Shown: positions 22,419 through 31,136, counted from the first letter of the stretch. The stretch: 36,404 nucleotides of DNA from JAICLK01 sp035478715 (GCA_035478715.1 DATIJK010000010.1:1-36404), one strand, 5' to 3'. Notes: a model not told the origin generated them from the letters alone. Translations and numbers: made by a program.

Positions 22419-22472
22419 GTGAGGCTGGTTTTACTTTGCAAAATAACGAGCCTCACCGGCTCGTTTTTATTT
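22402..22472 (+). promoter_or_regulatory. Cysteine transcription attenuator (alternative hairpins)
   Basis: Hairpin 1:2 pairs GCC (22402-22404) and ACCT (22407-22410) with AGGT (22417-22420) and GGC (22423-22425), folding the last Cys codons. Antiterminator 2:3 pairs GGTGAGGCT (22418-22426) perfectly with AGCCTCACC (22449-22457). Terminator 3:4 pairs AACGAGCC (22445-22452) with GGCTCGTT (22458-22465). All three are mutually exclusive in the classical way. Confidence 0.85.
22445..22472 (+). terminator. Attenuator terminator before the cysS operon
   Basis: An 8-bp stem (22445-22452 with 22458-22465), a 5-base loop TCACC, and a T-rich tail to 22472, 17 bases before the next start codon. Confidence 0.85.
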
Positions 22473-22489
22473 TGTAAGTAATAAACCAA

Positions 22490-23194
22490 ATGAATCAAAT
22501 ATCAGAATTAATAAAAGATGATCACAGAATCGGAATCGTCAATGCCCTCCAAGGTGATACCGATATTCATAGAAATTTGTTGTCTGTATTATATAGTCCT
22601 GATTCATTTCCCACTTTAAACTGCTTCGAAGAAGAAAAAGACGCTTCAGATCAGCCATTATTAACCGATGAAATGGAAACATATTCTGCAGGCGCGGATT
22701 CACTAAAAAGTACAGCAGCTCGATTCAGCATTTTTGCGGATTATTTTGATGCACACGTCAGAAATATGAACCGATTCGACCGGTTGGTCAGCGGTGTCGC
22801 CAGCTGGATTGTAAAGAACAACGTTAACGTTATCATCTCGCCAGGACAATCTATGCGCGATCCGAACCAACGGCTCATGGGATGCGTAGTGCTTCGTGCC
22901 GCATACCGAGCAGCAGCCGACCTTGGGCAAGATATATTATTGCTTCAGCTGCACCCCACGACAGGATTTCAAGGTAATTGGTTAGCGGAAGCACCGCCAG
23001 AAAGTGACAGGGACGATACGACGTATTCTAGAATAATTATTAAAGCACCCGAAGTAATAGATCAAAACGATGAAGATGATCAAAGCGTGGATGCGACAAG
23101 TGCAACAGTAAATAAGCCAGCATCTACTCGAAATATGGGCGAACCAGCTGATACCATGGCATCCGTAGAAGATTGGGTTGCAAGAACTTTTTAA
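22490..23194 (+). CDS. Unknown protein co-transcribed with cysS
   Basis: 234 residues, acidic C-terminal tail (about 185-225, rich in Asp/Glu/Thr), no signal peptide. A central segment, VNVIISPGQSMRDPNQRLMG, has a faint look of the second half of LmbE/PIG-L deacetylases, but their N-terminal AHPDD zinc motif is absent. It shares the cysteine attenuator with cysS (cysS starts 26 bases after its stop), so a role in cysteine or thiol metabolism or tRNA charging is suggested only by position. No Shine-Dalgarno is evident before the ATG. Confidence 0.75.
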   Translation: MNQISELIKDDHRIGIVNALQGDTDIHRNLLSVLYSPDSFPTLNCFEEEKDASDQPLLTDEMETYSAGADSLKSTAARFSIFADYFDAHVRNMNRFDRLVSGVASWIVKNNVNVIISPGQSMRDPNQRLMGCVVLRAAYRAAADLGQDILLLQLHPTTGFQGNWLAEAPPESDRDDTTYSRIIIKAPEVIDQNDEDDQSVDATSATVNKPASTRNMGEPADTMASVEDWVARTF

Positions 23195-23220
23195 AAATAT
23201 CGTATACTGGAGAAATAATT

Positions 23221-24630
23221 ATGAAACTATACAATACTCTTACTAAAAAAGTTGAAGAAATCAACCCGATCGCGCCGCCAGCCGTCACAATATACACGTG
23301 CGGACCCACCGTTTACGACTATCCGCATGTCGGCAACTGGTATACATTCATCCGGTACGATTTGCTTGTTCGTGCACTAAAGATCGATGGACTTGAGCCG
23401 AAATGGGTTATGAATATCACTGATGTCGGACATCTTGTTAGCGACGCGGATGAGGGCGAAGATAAGCTGGAAAAAGGTGCGCGCCGCGAAGGCAAGACAG
23501 CCTGGGATGTTGCCAAATTTTACGGGGATTATTTTACAGAAGGACTGAAACGATTGAATTTCGTACAGCCTACTTATCTGCCAAAAGCCACCGAGCATAT
23601 CCAGGAACAGATCGACCTGGTCAAGACACTTGAAGAAAAAGGCTATACATACAAAATTGACGATGGTATTTATTATGATACTTCTAAATTTCCAAAATAT
23701 TCTGATTTTGCCCAACTCGATATAGACGAACAGCAAGCCGGCAAACGGGTAAGTTTTAATGAACAGAAGCGTAATACGAGCGATTTCGCACTTTGGAAGT
23801 TTTCGCCGAGGGACCATCAGCGTGACATGGAATGGGACAGCCCGTGGGGCAAAGGCTTTCCGGGCTGGCACCTGGAATGCTCGGCAATGTCCAGAAAGTA
23901 CCTTGGTGATACTATCGATATCCATTCTGGCGGCATTGACCATGTCCCAGTGCACCACACGAACGAAATCGCCCAAAGTGAGGCGGCAACAGGCCAGCAG
24001 TTCGCACATTATTGGATGCATACGAACCATATTTTGGTAGACGATGAAAAAATATCAAAAAGCTTAGGCAATGGTATAACGCTCGAAGATATCGAAAATA
24101 AAGGATACAGCCTTGAAGCGTTCCGTCTGCACGTATACGAATCGCATTACAGATCGCAAAGTAAATTCAATTGGGAGAGCTTGGAAGCCGCTCAGAACCG
24201 GCTTAACGACTTACATGCTGCTGTGGATCTACGGCATCAGACGAACGTTAATGTTATGCCTGATGATCTTGACCAGATGTTCAAATCAACGCGTGAAGGA
24301 ATTCATAAAGCGATTTTGGATGATTTGGATACGCCAAAGGCACTATCCGTTTTAAGCCAATTTGTAACCCATATGCTGAGCCTGACTGAAATTCCGGGTG
24401 CAGAAGGCAAATACTCAGATGGCACGCTCGCATTTTTCGATGATGTGTTCGGGCTGAATCTTGCTAATCGCCCAGATATAACTGATGATCAAAAACAATT
24501 GATAGCAGACCGCGAAAAAGCCAGATCTGAAAAAGATTGGCAGCGAGCAGACGAATTACGCAATGCCCTAGAAGAGCAGGGTATTGGGCTTCGAGACACA
24601 CCGCGCGGTGCTATTTGGTATCGACTTTAG
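23221..24630 (+). CDS. cysS: Cysteinyl-tRNA synthetase
   Basis: 469 residues, normal length, class I synthetase charging tRNA-Cys. The HIGH-like motif is HVGN in YTCGPTVYDYPHVGN and the KMSKS motif is KISKS (DEKISKSLGN). The zinc ligands that select cysteine are present: Cys in YTCGP, Cys in GWHLECSAMS, His and Glu in the GGIDHVPVHHTNE region. The C-terminal anticodon-binding part ends LRDTPRGAIWYRL. Start ATG 23221 has GGAG (23210-23213) upstream. Its 3' end overlaps the convergent permease gene by 20 bases. It is controlled by the Cys leader about 850 bases upstream. Confidence 0.96.
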   Translation: MKLYNTLTKKVEEINPIAPPAVTIYTCGPTVYDYPHVGNWYTFIRYDLLVRALKIDGLEPKWVMNITDVGHLVSDADEGEDKLEKGARREGKTAWDVAKFYGDYFTEGLKRLNFVQPTYLPKATEHIQEQIDLVKTLEEKGYTYKIDDGIYYDTSKFPKYSDFAQLDIDEQQAGKRVSFNEQKRNTSDFALWKFSPRDHQRDMEWDSPWGKGFPGWHLECSAMSRKYLGDTIDIHSGGIDHVPVHHTNEIAQSEAATGQQFAHYWMHTNHILVDDEKISKSLGNGITLEDIENKGYSLEAFRLHVYESHYRSQSKFNWESLEAAQNRLNDLHAAVDLRHQTNVNVMPDDLDQMFKSTREGIHKAILDDLDTPKALSVLSQFVTHMLSLTEIPGAEGKYSDGTLAFFDDVFGLNLANRPDITDDQKQLIADREKARSEKDWQRADELRNALEEQGIGLRDTPRGAIWYRL

Positions 24631-25738
24631 CGGTTGCTAAATCTGTTGCTGGCAGCATATGCCGGCGTTGTAATTGATCAACAACGAATACGCGTAAACA
24701 GCCCATGACCGGTATCGCAACTAGTCCGCCTAAAAGACCACCAAAGCTTACACCGACCAATACTGCAACTAAAACAAGCAACGGTGATAGATTAGTGGTA
24801 TTAGCTTGAATTCTGGGTTGAATAACGTAATTTTCAATCTGCTGGTACAGAATGTAATATGCCAGAATCGCAATAGCGGCGGGAACCGAATGGAACAGGG
24901 CGACCAACGTAACGATGATTGCACCGATTGTATGTCCGACCATCGGAATGAGTCCGCAAATGAATACGACGAAAATTAATGCTACCGGATAACTGATTCC
25001 AAGGATGAACAGCATCGGCGCTATTAAAAGCGCAGCAATGACCGCCAAAATGACCTGGCCGTTTACATATCCTTTCACTACTTTATACATATCACCGCCT
25101 AGTTCATGTGCATATGACCGTTTGTGTGGCGGCAATAGTTCAGTAAAAAGTTTGATCCAGTGCGGCCCTTCGATGAGCATCATGAAGGTTAGCACTAAAA
25201 TTGTGATCGTCGAAAATATACTGCTTCCAACAGTCGATACCGTTGAAACGGCAGTTCCGGAAGCATCATGCAGCCTATCCGATAATTGGCTTGAAAATTT
25301 ATCCACTTGAGATTCAAGATGATATTTCCTGACAACCTGGCCTAGGCTGCTGTTTTGGTCATGGACAGAAGCCACAAGACCGGGCGCAGCGCCAATGAAA
25401 GTGTTCGTTTGCCGGATGATTGGGGGGACGATACTTGCCAAAAATGCGCCAATAATAACTATCACTAAAATGAATGAAACCGCCGTTGCCATCGACCGGC
25501 TGCCGCGCGATCTGCCGGGCAAACGCTCTGCAATCCAATGGACGGGTGCATTAAGTGCCAATGCCAGGAAAAACGATATGAAAATAAGTGTCAATGCGTG
25601 CGTAGCTTTACCAAGTGCAGCCCAAAATAGTATCGACGCAAGAACCAATAGGATGATTCTGATGACGGATTTGTTGGAAATGGTAACTTCCACTTTTTTG
25701 TTTTCTTTATGACCGTTGAATTTAAACATATGTTCCAT
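24611..25738 (-). CDS. AI-2E family (PerM-like) membrane permease
   Basis: 375 residues with about eight hydrophobic segments. It has the family pattern of a long central amphipathic region and conserved C-terminal helices with YILYQQIENYVIQPRIQA, then VLVGVSFGGLLGGLVAIPVM. Members have been linked to AI-2 export or Na/H exchange; the substrate here is unknown. It is last in a minus-strand run after two glycosyltransferases; its ATG follows the upstream stop by 5 bases (a second in-frame ATG at 25729 is possible). Confidence 0.88.
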   Translation of the reverse strand: MEHMFKFNGHKENKKVEVTISNKSVIRIILLVLASILFWAALGKATHALTLIFISFFLALALNAPVHWIAERLPGRSRGSRSMATAVSFILVIVIIGAFLASIVPPIIRQTNTFIGAAPGLVASVHDQNSSLGQVVRKYHLESQVDKFSSQLSDRLHDASGTAVSTVSTVGSSIFSTITILVLTFMMLIEGPHWIKLFTELLPPHKRSYAHELGGDMYKVVKGYVNGQVILAVIAALLIAPMLFILGISYPVALIFVVFICGLIPMVGHTIGAIIVTLVALFHSVPAAIAILAYYILYQQIENYVIQPRIQANTTNLSPLLVLVAVLVGVSFGGLLGGLVAIPVMGCLRVFVVDQLQRRHMLPATDLATAKVDTK

Positions 25739-25743
25739 TATCC

Positions 25744-26874
25744 CTATTTATTGCGCTTATCGCAACTTGCCTTGTACTCATTAACCAATTTAATCCCGAC
25801 TATGTTGACGTCAAATTGTCGGACATAATCAGACTGCCAATTAACAATGTTTTTTCTGGTTGATGCATCGGTAATAAAGTTGGCAAGCTTTTTGGCAAGA
25901 ATTTCGTCGTTTAAAGCCGGAAACAACAAATCGGGCTGCGCACCCATGACACTGCGATAGCCCGGATTATCTCCTGCCAAAACCGCAGCGTGTCCAGCAG
26001 CCATGGCTTCCAGCAAAACAATCCCAAAACTTTCACCGCCGCTGCTCGGAAAAACCGCGATGTCTGCACTGGCCAGAAAATTAGGCTTGTCGTCTTCGCT
26101 AATGAATCCTTCAAAGGTAACAAAATCATCAAGTTGATGCTGTGCAGAAAATTCCTTTAGTTTCTGCATCAATGGACCTTTGCCGCCAATATTGACTTTG
26201 AATTCTGGCAAGTTGTAATTTTTTTTGATGTTATTTACAGCTTTCAGTAGGATCAGGCATCCTTTGCGCGGCACCAACCGCCCCAAGAATACGATAGTTA
26301 CATTTCCATCCCGAAATTTCTCGATTGGTTTAGCGCTGCGGAATCGGGCTTCGTCAATCACGTTTGGCAATACGTCGCTATCAATATTGTAAACTTTTCG
26401 GGCAAAGTCTTGAGCCGCCGATGATACGGTAAATATTGTGTCGAACATTTTTAGTGTCGGCCGAAGACTGACGGCTAAAGCACGGTTAGCGGCGTGGACC
26501 ATTTTGCTATACGGTAAAACATGGAATGTCCCGACAATCGCAGTGTGTTCCGGAGCCTGTTTTATGATGCGCTGTGCAAGCATCGGGCTGTACGGCATTT
26601 GAATGTGTAGGACATCAAAATTCTGTTCATCTAAAAATAATTTGAGTTTATTTTTGGATGTAGGTAGGGGTATTGACAGCCTATTGCCGTTAAACCTGAC
26701 TTTAAAATTCCGGCTCAAACTATGGACGTTTCCAATGTCAGTCCTGGTAGTTGCACCGACAAGATAGTGTACATCGTGGCCCTGGCTGCTCAACCACGTA
26801 CCGATTGCTAAAACATATTGCTGAACGCCATCCGGCGTATCAAGCGTGTCGTCAAGTACGAGTCCGATTTTCAT
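25744..26874 (-). CDS. GT4-family glycosyltransferase
   Basis: 376 residues, GT-B fold. The N-terminal acceptor domain begins MKIGLVLDDTLDTPDGVQQY. The C-terminal nucleotide-sugar domain has VIFLGRL-like VTIVFLGRLVPRKGC and the GT4 signature SGGESFGIVLLEAMAAGHAA. It is close in layout to PimA-type mannosyltransferases, but donor and acceptor cannot be fixed. Its ATG overlaps the stop of the upstream glycosyltransferase as ATGA, so the two are translationally coupled. Confidence 0.9.
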   Translation of the reverse strand: MKIGLVLDDTLDTPDGVQQYVLAIGTWLSSQGHDVHYLVGATTRTDIGNVHSLSRNFKVRFNGNRLSIPLPTSKNKLKLFLDEQNFDVLHIQMPYSPMLAQRIIKQAPEHTAIVGTFHVLPYSKMVHAANRALAVSLRPTLKMFDTIFTVSSAAQDFARKVYNIDSDVLPNVIDEARFRSAKPIEKFRDGNVTIVFLGRLVPRKGCLILLKAVNNIKKNYNLPEFKVNIGGKGPLMQKLKEFSAQHQLDDFVTFEGFISEDDKPNFLASADIAVFPSSGGESFGIVLLEAMAAGHAAVLAGDNPGYRSVMGAQPDLLFPALNDEILAKKLANFITDASTRKNIVNWQSDYVRQFDVNIVGIKLVNEYKASCDKRNK

Positions 26875-28022
26875 TTTCGGAGAAGCAGCCGGCGTTTGCG
26901 GCGATGTGTCTTGATTGCTTTTTCGTATAAAGTTTCGTATTGATCGACGATTGCTTTCGTGCTGTATTTAGGAATCTGGTCTTTGGCCCATTCGCGCCAC
27001 AGTTTACGCAACGCATTCTCGTGCAATAAAAGGTCCAATCTATGTGAATATTCATCGGTGTCTTTTGGATCGATCAACGATAATGAACCAAGCCCTGTCA
27101 GCACGGATCGATAACCGGGGTTATTGCCTGCGACCGTGACAAGACCCGTTGCCATCGCTTCAAGCAAAACGATCCCAAAACTTTCGCCATACAAAGATGG
27201 CACACTGAACAAATCTGATGACTGCAAATATTCAAGCTTTTGTTCTTCGCTTATGTAGCCTTTAAACGACACGTTTTTCAACTCTAAATCTTCGGCGAGT
27301 GACTCGAGTTTTTCGCGGTCCGGCCCATCACCGGCAATGATTAACGATACTTCTGGTTGCTTCTTTTGCAGCTTGGCAAATGCCAGCAACAAATATTTGA
27401 CACCTTTACGGTTTTCGAGCCGGCCAACATAAAAAATAGTCTTGTGACTTTCTGAATCATCGCGCTGGCCCGGATTTGTAAAATGCTTCAGGTCGATCGC
27501 GTTCGGGATGATTGCGACCGGTTCTTTTGTTAGGGTATGAACATACTCCGCAGCCGCTTCTGAAACCGCTACGTATTCATGGATGTGCTGTAAAAGCGGT
27601 TTAATATACGGCGAAGCAACACGGGCAAACGTCCGACCAACCAGCGTTTCCGGAAACGCCGCATGGAATGTCGCGACATTAACTGTATTGGATCGGACTA
27701 GCATTTGTCGGCTTAGCATTGGCACGCCCGGTTCATGGAAATGCAGGACATCGAATTTGTACTCTTTAAGGACATGGTCGATTTCGTCATTCAAACCTAC
27801 AGAAACTTGGCCAGTCGTGTGCAGTGGATTACTGAATTCTGTGCCATTGCCCAAATAAATAATATGGTCGCGTTCGAAATCTTCAGTGGACGTGCGCGGT
27901 TCTGGCGTAATCACGATTGCATCGTGTCCGCGCCTGCGCAATTCGGCCTGGTACGCCAAGACGAGCTGCTGGACACCGCCGCCATACGAAATATTGTACG
28001 GGCATACCAATCCGATTTTCAT
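26871..28022 (-). CDS. GT4-family glycosyltransferase, PimA-like
   Basis: 383 residues from ATG 28022, which has AAGG five bases upstream; a TTG at 28034 would add four residues but overlaps the -10 box TATAAT (28039-28034). N-terminus MKIGLVCPYNISYGGGVQQL is typical of PimA/MshA-like GT4 enzymes. The donor-site motifs are IFYVGRLENRKGVKYLL and YGESFGIVLLEAMATGLV. With the neighbouring GT4 gene it probably builds a glycolipid or cell-envelope glycan at the inner membrane face. Confidence 0.9.
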   Translation of the reverse strand: MKIGLVCPYNISYGGGVQQLVLAYQAELRRRGHDAIVITPEPRTSTEDFERDHIIYLGNGTEFSNPLHTTGQVSVGLNDEIDHVLKEYKFDVLHFHEPGVPMLSRQMLVRSNTVNVATFHAAFPETLVGRTFARVASPYIKPLLQHIHEYVAVSEAAAEYVHTLTKEPVAIIPNAIDLKHFTNPGQRDDSESHKTIFYVGRLENRKGVKYLLLAFAKLQKKQPEVSLIIAGDGPDREKLESLAEDLELKNVSFKGYISEEQKLEYLQSSDLFSVPSLYGESFGIVLLEAMATGLVTVAGNNPGYRSVLTGLGSLSLIDPKDTDEYSHRLDLLLHENALRKLWREWAKDQIPKYSTKAIVDQYETLYEKAIKTHRRKRRLLLRK

Positions 28023-28033
28023 AATTACCTTCA

Positions 28034-28039
28034 ATTATA
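28034..28039 (-). promoter_or_regulatory. -10 box of the glycosyltransferase operon
   Basis: TATAAT on the minus strand, 11 bases before ATG 28022, giving a very short 5' UTR with an AAGG ribosome site. Confidence 0.5.
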
Positions 28040-28071
28040 CCATTATCTGCCTGCTACTGTTCGCACGGAAA

Positions 28072-29313
28072 TCAGGCTATTAGATCAAGCCACTTTTGTG
28101 CAATAGGTGCTTCTGGTTGTTTCAAATTCCCGTGTGCATCATAAATACCGAATCCTTTGCTGGGTTCGGATAGAGTGAAAGCAAACCGCGCACGAGGAAC
28201 ATTAGCACGATTGAACCGATGCGCAATCATTAACCCGATAGAAACTATTTGGAAAGCCACACTCGTGTATCCGTCGTCTTTTGAATTGAAATCGTCAAAA
28301 TGCTGGTTATCCAGCGTTGCTTCAATTCCCGTGCCGATCGTCTTAGTACCGAACTCTGTTATTAAGATTTTTTTACGGCGATCGTGGTGGTTGTTTAACA
28401 CATGGAACAGATTGTACGGTTTGCCGTCTTTAAAAGCGTCTTCGATTTGCCAGAATGCACTCCAGTCTAAATTTTGTCCGGGGAGGGCAGGGAAACAATA
28501 CGGGTGAATAGCGATTGCATCAAAATCGCTACTTAACATACCAAAGTGATATAAAGCTTTCAAATAATCTACGGGTGATAATTTCCCTTCACTACTATCG
28601 CTTGGTGCTAAACCGCCGATCGAATACTGTGCATTGGGGTTCGCACGCTTCATGGCCGCATTCAATTTTCTGTTGAGCTGTACATTTAGTTCGGGCCACG
28701 CACCGACAAACGAGGTGTTCGGCTCATTAAAGCCTTCTCCCCACTTTAATCCGTGTCGTAAAGTTGCTTTATACGCGAATTCGGCCATCGCGTCTACGCC
28801 GGCTTCGGTGGGTGGATTTGCATAATATGCTGGATCCGGCTCGCCCTCTGCACGAGGCTGCCGCAGCGACTCCGGCACATAGCTGAACAGTGCGACAATA
28901 CCGAGTCCACGACGTTTAGCCGCGTGCGCAACCATATCGGTTGGTTCCCAATTAATATCCGATGGATGGTCAATGCCTGCCGCAGCCCCATCCCAGTCAG
29001 TTCTGATAACTTCTACACCTCTCTCGACTGCCAAGCCCAAATAATCATAAACTTGCTGCTCGGTTTGCATGTTTTTCAGCAAATCAGCCGTGATCGCAAC
29101 ACCAGGGATTTTAAAAGGCCAACTTTTACTTTCAGGCGGTGATTGCGTCGCAGATTTTGTACGACCCGCCGAAGCTGATGGTGATAAAGATGGCACTGAA
29201 TTCGGTGAACTGCCACTACACGCCGCCAAAAATGCCGATACCGCAGCCAATCCGGTATATTCTAAAACTTCACGTCTGCTCAGTCCTTCTCCGATAAGTG
29301 GTTGCTCGCCCAT
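28072..29313 (-). CDS. Tat-type lipoprotein, clan-A glycoside hydrolase-like
   Basis: 413 residues. The N-terminus has a twin-arginine motif (S12-R13-R14-E15-V16-L17), a hydrophobic stretch and a lipobox L29-A30-A31-C32, then a Ser/Pro-rich linker to about 65. The rest resembles a TIM-barrel glycosidase: candidate acid/base E197 in GEGFNEPNT and candidate nucleophile E320 in ILITEFGTKT. These are the two signatures of clan GH-A enzymes such as GH5/GH39; the family is not certain. It would sit on the outer face of the membrane and trim polysaccharide. TATAAT (29329-29324) precedes the ATG by 10 bases. Confidence 0.82.
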   Translation of the reverse strand: MGEQPLIGEGLSRREVLEYTGLAAVSAFLAACSGSSPNSVPSLSPSASAGRTKSATQSPPESKSWPFKIPGVAITADLLKNMQTEQQVYDYLGLAVERGVEVIRTDWDGAAAGIDHPSDINWEPTDMVAHAAKRRGLGIVALFSYVPESLRQPRAEGEPDPAYYANPPTEAGVDAMAEFAYKATLRHGLKWGEGFNEPNTSFVGAWPELNVQLNRKLNAAMKRANPNAQYSIGGLAPSDSSEGKLSPVDYLKALYHFGMLSSDFDAIAIHPYCFPALPGQNLDWSAFWQIEDAFKDGKPYNLFHVLNNHHDRRKKILITEFGTKTIGTGIEATLDNQHFDDFNSKDDGYTSVAFQIVSIGLMIAHRFNRANVPRARFAFTLSEPSKGFGIYDAHGNLKQPEAPIAQKWLDLIA

Positions 29314-29360
29314 AATCTGGCGAATTATATTACTAAATATTTATTATGCAATAGCAATAT

Positions 29361-30296
29361 TTACACTTTGCGTGATAGTACCCGGCGTAATCCTGGCGGA
29401 ACCAAGACTGACATTTCTTTTTTGTTTGCCAAGATGCTGGGCGTGTGGTTTACGATTTCTTTTGCTTCAACCGGATGATATTCGCTGAACGTGATACGCA
29501 TATGTTGTTCGACCACGCTATTATTGAAATAGTAATCGTTTGGCGCGTAGACATGCCAGACCGGCACATCGACATGTACTTTGCAATTATCCAGCAGCAG
29601 GAATTGATACGTCGTGAGCCAGTGCGTCCGCACGTCATTTGTCTGCCATAGATACACATCAAAGTCGATGAAGTTTTCAAATTCTGCCACGTCTGCCTCC
29701 GCGAAACGTTTTTTGCCGCGGGATAAACGTCGATAGAGATTTTTAATGACAAATGCGTTCAGAAACACATGACGGATCAAATAAGATATCGGACGGGTCG
29801 CGAAAAGTCGTGCCAGAAACACATAAAAACGGCGCGCGCTCTGCTTGAATATGAAATCATCTTTATGTATAAATCCTACGATACTTACTACAAAGTCTAC
29901 CTTTTTTGATAATTCCGGATATCTCTGCAACATGCGCGTCACAACAACGAACCCGAAAGAGATTCCGATGATTGTCACATGACGGTTTTTGTAACGTAAT
30001 TTGATGAATGAAGCCAGATAATCCGCATAATTGTCCAACGTAGGTTTTTTCCCGATTTTTAAAAAACTGTCCATACCGCCGAAACCTGGCAAATCTGGCA
30101 TTGTGACAGCGCCATATTCATTAATGTTCTGCACGAGACCCCACCAACGCTCCAACACCGCGTGGTGGCCGTAAACCAGCAATATTTCACGGTTTCGTTT
30201 GGTCGGGGCAGGCATCCGGAGCATACGGCCCTGTAATCCGTTCATATTCAGCGGAATGATGTAGTCTGACGGTGATTGTGAGGTTTTATTGGGCAT
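29361..30296 (-). CDS. Alpha/beta hydrolase fold protein
   Basis: 311 residues. HGxxx-type oxyanion region VYGHHAVLERWWGL, nucleophile elbow G-I-S113-F-G (TIIGISFGFVVVTRM), acid D254 (VYAPNDYYFNN) and His H284 (IVNHTPSIL) form a complete catalytic triad. No signal peptide. A basic cap region (about 150-200) may touch membranes. The substrate is unknown; its position among envelope genes suggests lipid or glycan ester chemistry (inference). The closing segment near 29361 is rich in Val/Arg. Confidence 0.85.
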   Translation of the reverse strand: MPNKTSQSPSDYIIPLNMNGLQGRMLRMPAPTKRNREILLVYGHHAVLERWWGLVQNINEYGAVTMPDLPGFGGMDSFLKIGKKPTLDNYADYLASFIKLRYKNRHVTIIGISFGFVVVTRMLQRYPELSKKVDFVVSIVGFIHKDDFIFKQSARRFYVFLARLFATRPISYLIRHVFLNAFVIKNLYRRLSRGKKRFAEADVAEFENFIDFDVYLWQTNDVRTHWLTTYQFLLLDNCKVHVDVPVWHVYAPNDYYFNNSVVEQHMRITFSEYHPVEAKEIVNHTPSILANKKEMSVLVPPGLRRVLSRKV

Positions 30297-30366
30297 ATTG
30301 TTTTATAACCTTAAACTATATTGCCGTATCACGCAATTTTAATCTGTTTTTAATCTGTCTAGTCCA

Positions 30367-30395
30367 TTGTAAAAACAGTAAAAATACGGTACTAT
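30367..30395 (+). promoter_or_regulatory. Promoter of tRNA-Gln
   Basis: TTGTAA (30367-30372), a 17-base spacer, TACTAT (30390-30395), with the tRNA beginning 23 bases later. Confidence 0.5.
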
Positions 30396-30418
30396 CAATC
30401 TGTTATAAATCCAAATAA

Positions 30419-30493
30419 TGGGGCGTAGCCAAGCGGTAAGGCAACGGGTTTTGGTCCCGTGATTCGCAGGTTCGATCCCTGCCGCCCCAGCCA
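30419..30493 (+). tRNA. tRNA-Gln (anticodon TTG)
   Basis: Full cloverleaf: acceptor TGGGGCG (30419-30425) with CGCCCCA (30483-30489); anticodon stem ACGGG/CCCGT around loop TTTTGGT, anticodon TTG reading CAA; T arm GCAGG-TTCGATC-CCTGC. Discriminator G and an encoded CCA end (30491-30493). Confidence 0.95.
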
Positions 30494-30565
30494 TGCTTAA
30501 TTATTTTATCTGTGATATTGATTAGACAACCCGTAAGTTCTTTTTAATGTGATGAATTCCGGTAT

Positions 30566-30613
30566 GCATAAATAAAATTGGCTAAGAAACATCAATTAGC
30601 AATATATTTATGC
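30566..30613 (+). repeat. Imperfect AT-rich hairpin downstream of tRNA-Gln
   Basis: The outer arms GCATAAAT (30566-30573) and ATTTATGC (30606-30613) are complementary. An inner stem pairs ATTGGCTAA (30577-30585) with TTAGCAAT (30596-30603) with one bulge. It resembles in style the inverted repeat at 19660-19722. The rest of the 184-base gap between the tRNA and the next gene shows only the -10 box at 30666. Confidence 0.5.
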
Positions 30614-30665
30614 TTTTAAAACTACACATTTTAAAGATATGTTTTACTGATGTTTATTTTTGTGG

Positions 30666-30671
30666 TATAAT
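30666..30671 (+). promoter_or_regulatory. Extended -10 box of the small membrane-protein gene
   Basis: TGGTATAAT, with the -10 ending 6 bases before ATG 30678; the mRNA is predicted to be leaderless. Confidence 0.5.
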
Positions 30672-30677
30672 AATTTT

Positions 30678-31100
30678 ATGTCCAAACTTCTCGGGGCGGA
30701 GCTGATCGGTCCCAATGAGCACCCAACTAGTGCACAGCTTAAGGAACGCTTCATTCGGCAACGCCAGAAAGCAGGTCGCTGGCTCATTGCACCAATCTCT
30801 TTTACTGCCGGATTGGTTACCGGTGCAGCTGCTGCGGGCCTTGAAAGTTTAATAAGTTTGTTTCCTAATACAAATACCGACATTTTAACTGGATTCGAAA
30901 GCGGCACCTTAGCAGGTACGCTCGCTTGTGCAACTGTGTTAATAGTTTCTACTAATTCAATTTCACGTTCAGTTGCGGAGGAAGAATGGTTTCCGGTGAA
31001 CGACTTACGGTCTGACGCAGAGCAACCACAATTGGAAGAATCTAAGATACCCGTTTTAGACTTGCGAAGTCCCAGTGCGCTGGAGATTATGGGCGAATGA
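30678..31100 (+). CDS. Small two-helix membrane protein, unknown
   Basis: 140 residues from ATG 30678; the frame is open to 30660 but that part overlaps the -10 box. A basic N-terminal segment (LKERFIRQRQKAGRW) is followed by two hydrophobic segments (about 36-63, LIAPISFTAGLVTGAAAAGL; and about 75-95, SGTLAGTLACATVLIVSTNS) and an acidic tail. No family recognised. Its stop codon lies 2 bases before a tRNA 3' tail, at the left edge of the mosaic accessory region. Confidence 0.65.
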   Translation: MSKLLGAELIGPNEHPTSAQLKERFIRQRQKAGRWLIAPISFTAGLVTGAAAAGLESLISLFPNTNTDILTGFESGTLAGTLACATVLIVSTNSISRSVAEEEWFPVNDLRSDAEQPQLEESKIPVLDLRSPSALEIMGE

Positions 31101-31102
31101 TC

Positions 31103-31130
31103 GGTGGTTCGAATCCCATATCCCCAGCCA
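31103..31130 (+). other. tRNA 3'-end fragment (possible attachment-site remnant)
   Basis: The segment contains a T-loop (TTCGAAT), the 3' strand of a T stem, an acceptor 3' strand ATCCCCA, G and CCA, but no 5' half of a tRNA: the upstream bases are coding sequence and the T-stem 5' strand is mismatched. It is not a copy of the tRNA-Gln tail. Such tails are typical of att sites left by integration into tRNA genes. Confidence 0.6.
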
Positions 31131-31136
31131 AATAAA

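Noticed and set aside
22490..23194. LmbE/PIG-L deacetylase (thiol biosynthesis) assignment
   Set aside because: Only a faint resemblance in the second half; the essential AHPDD zinc motif is absent.
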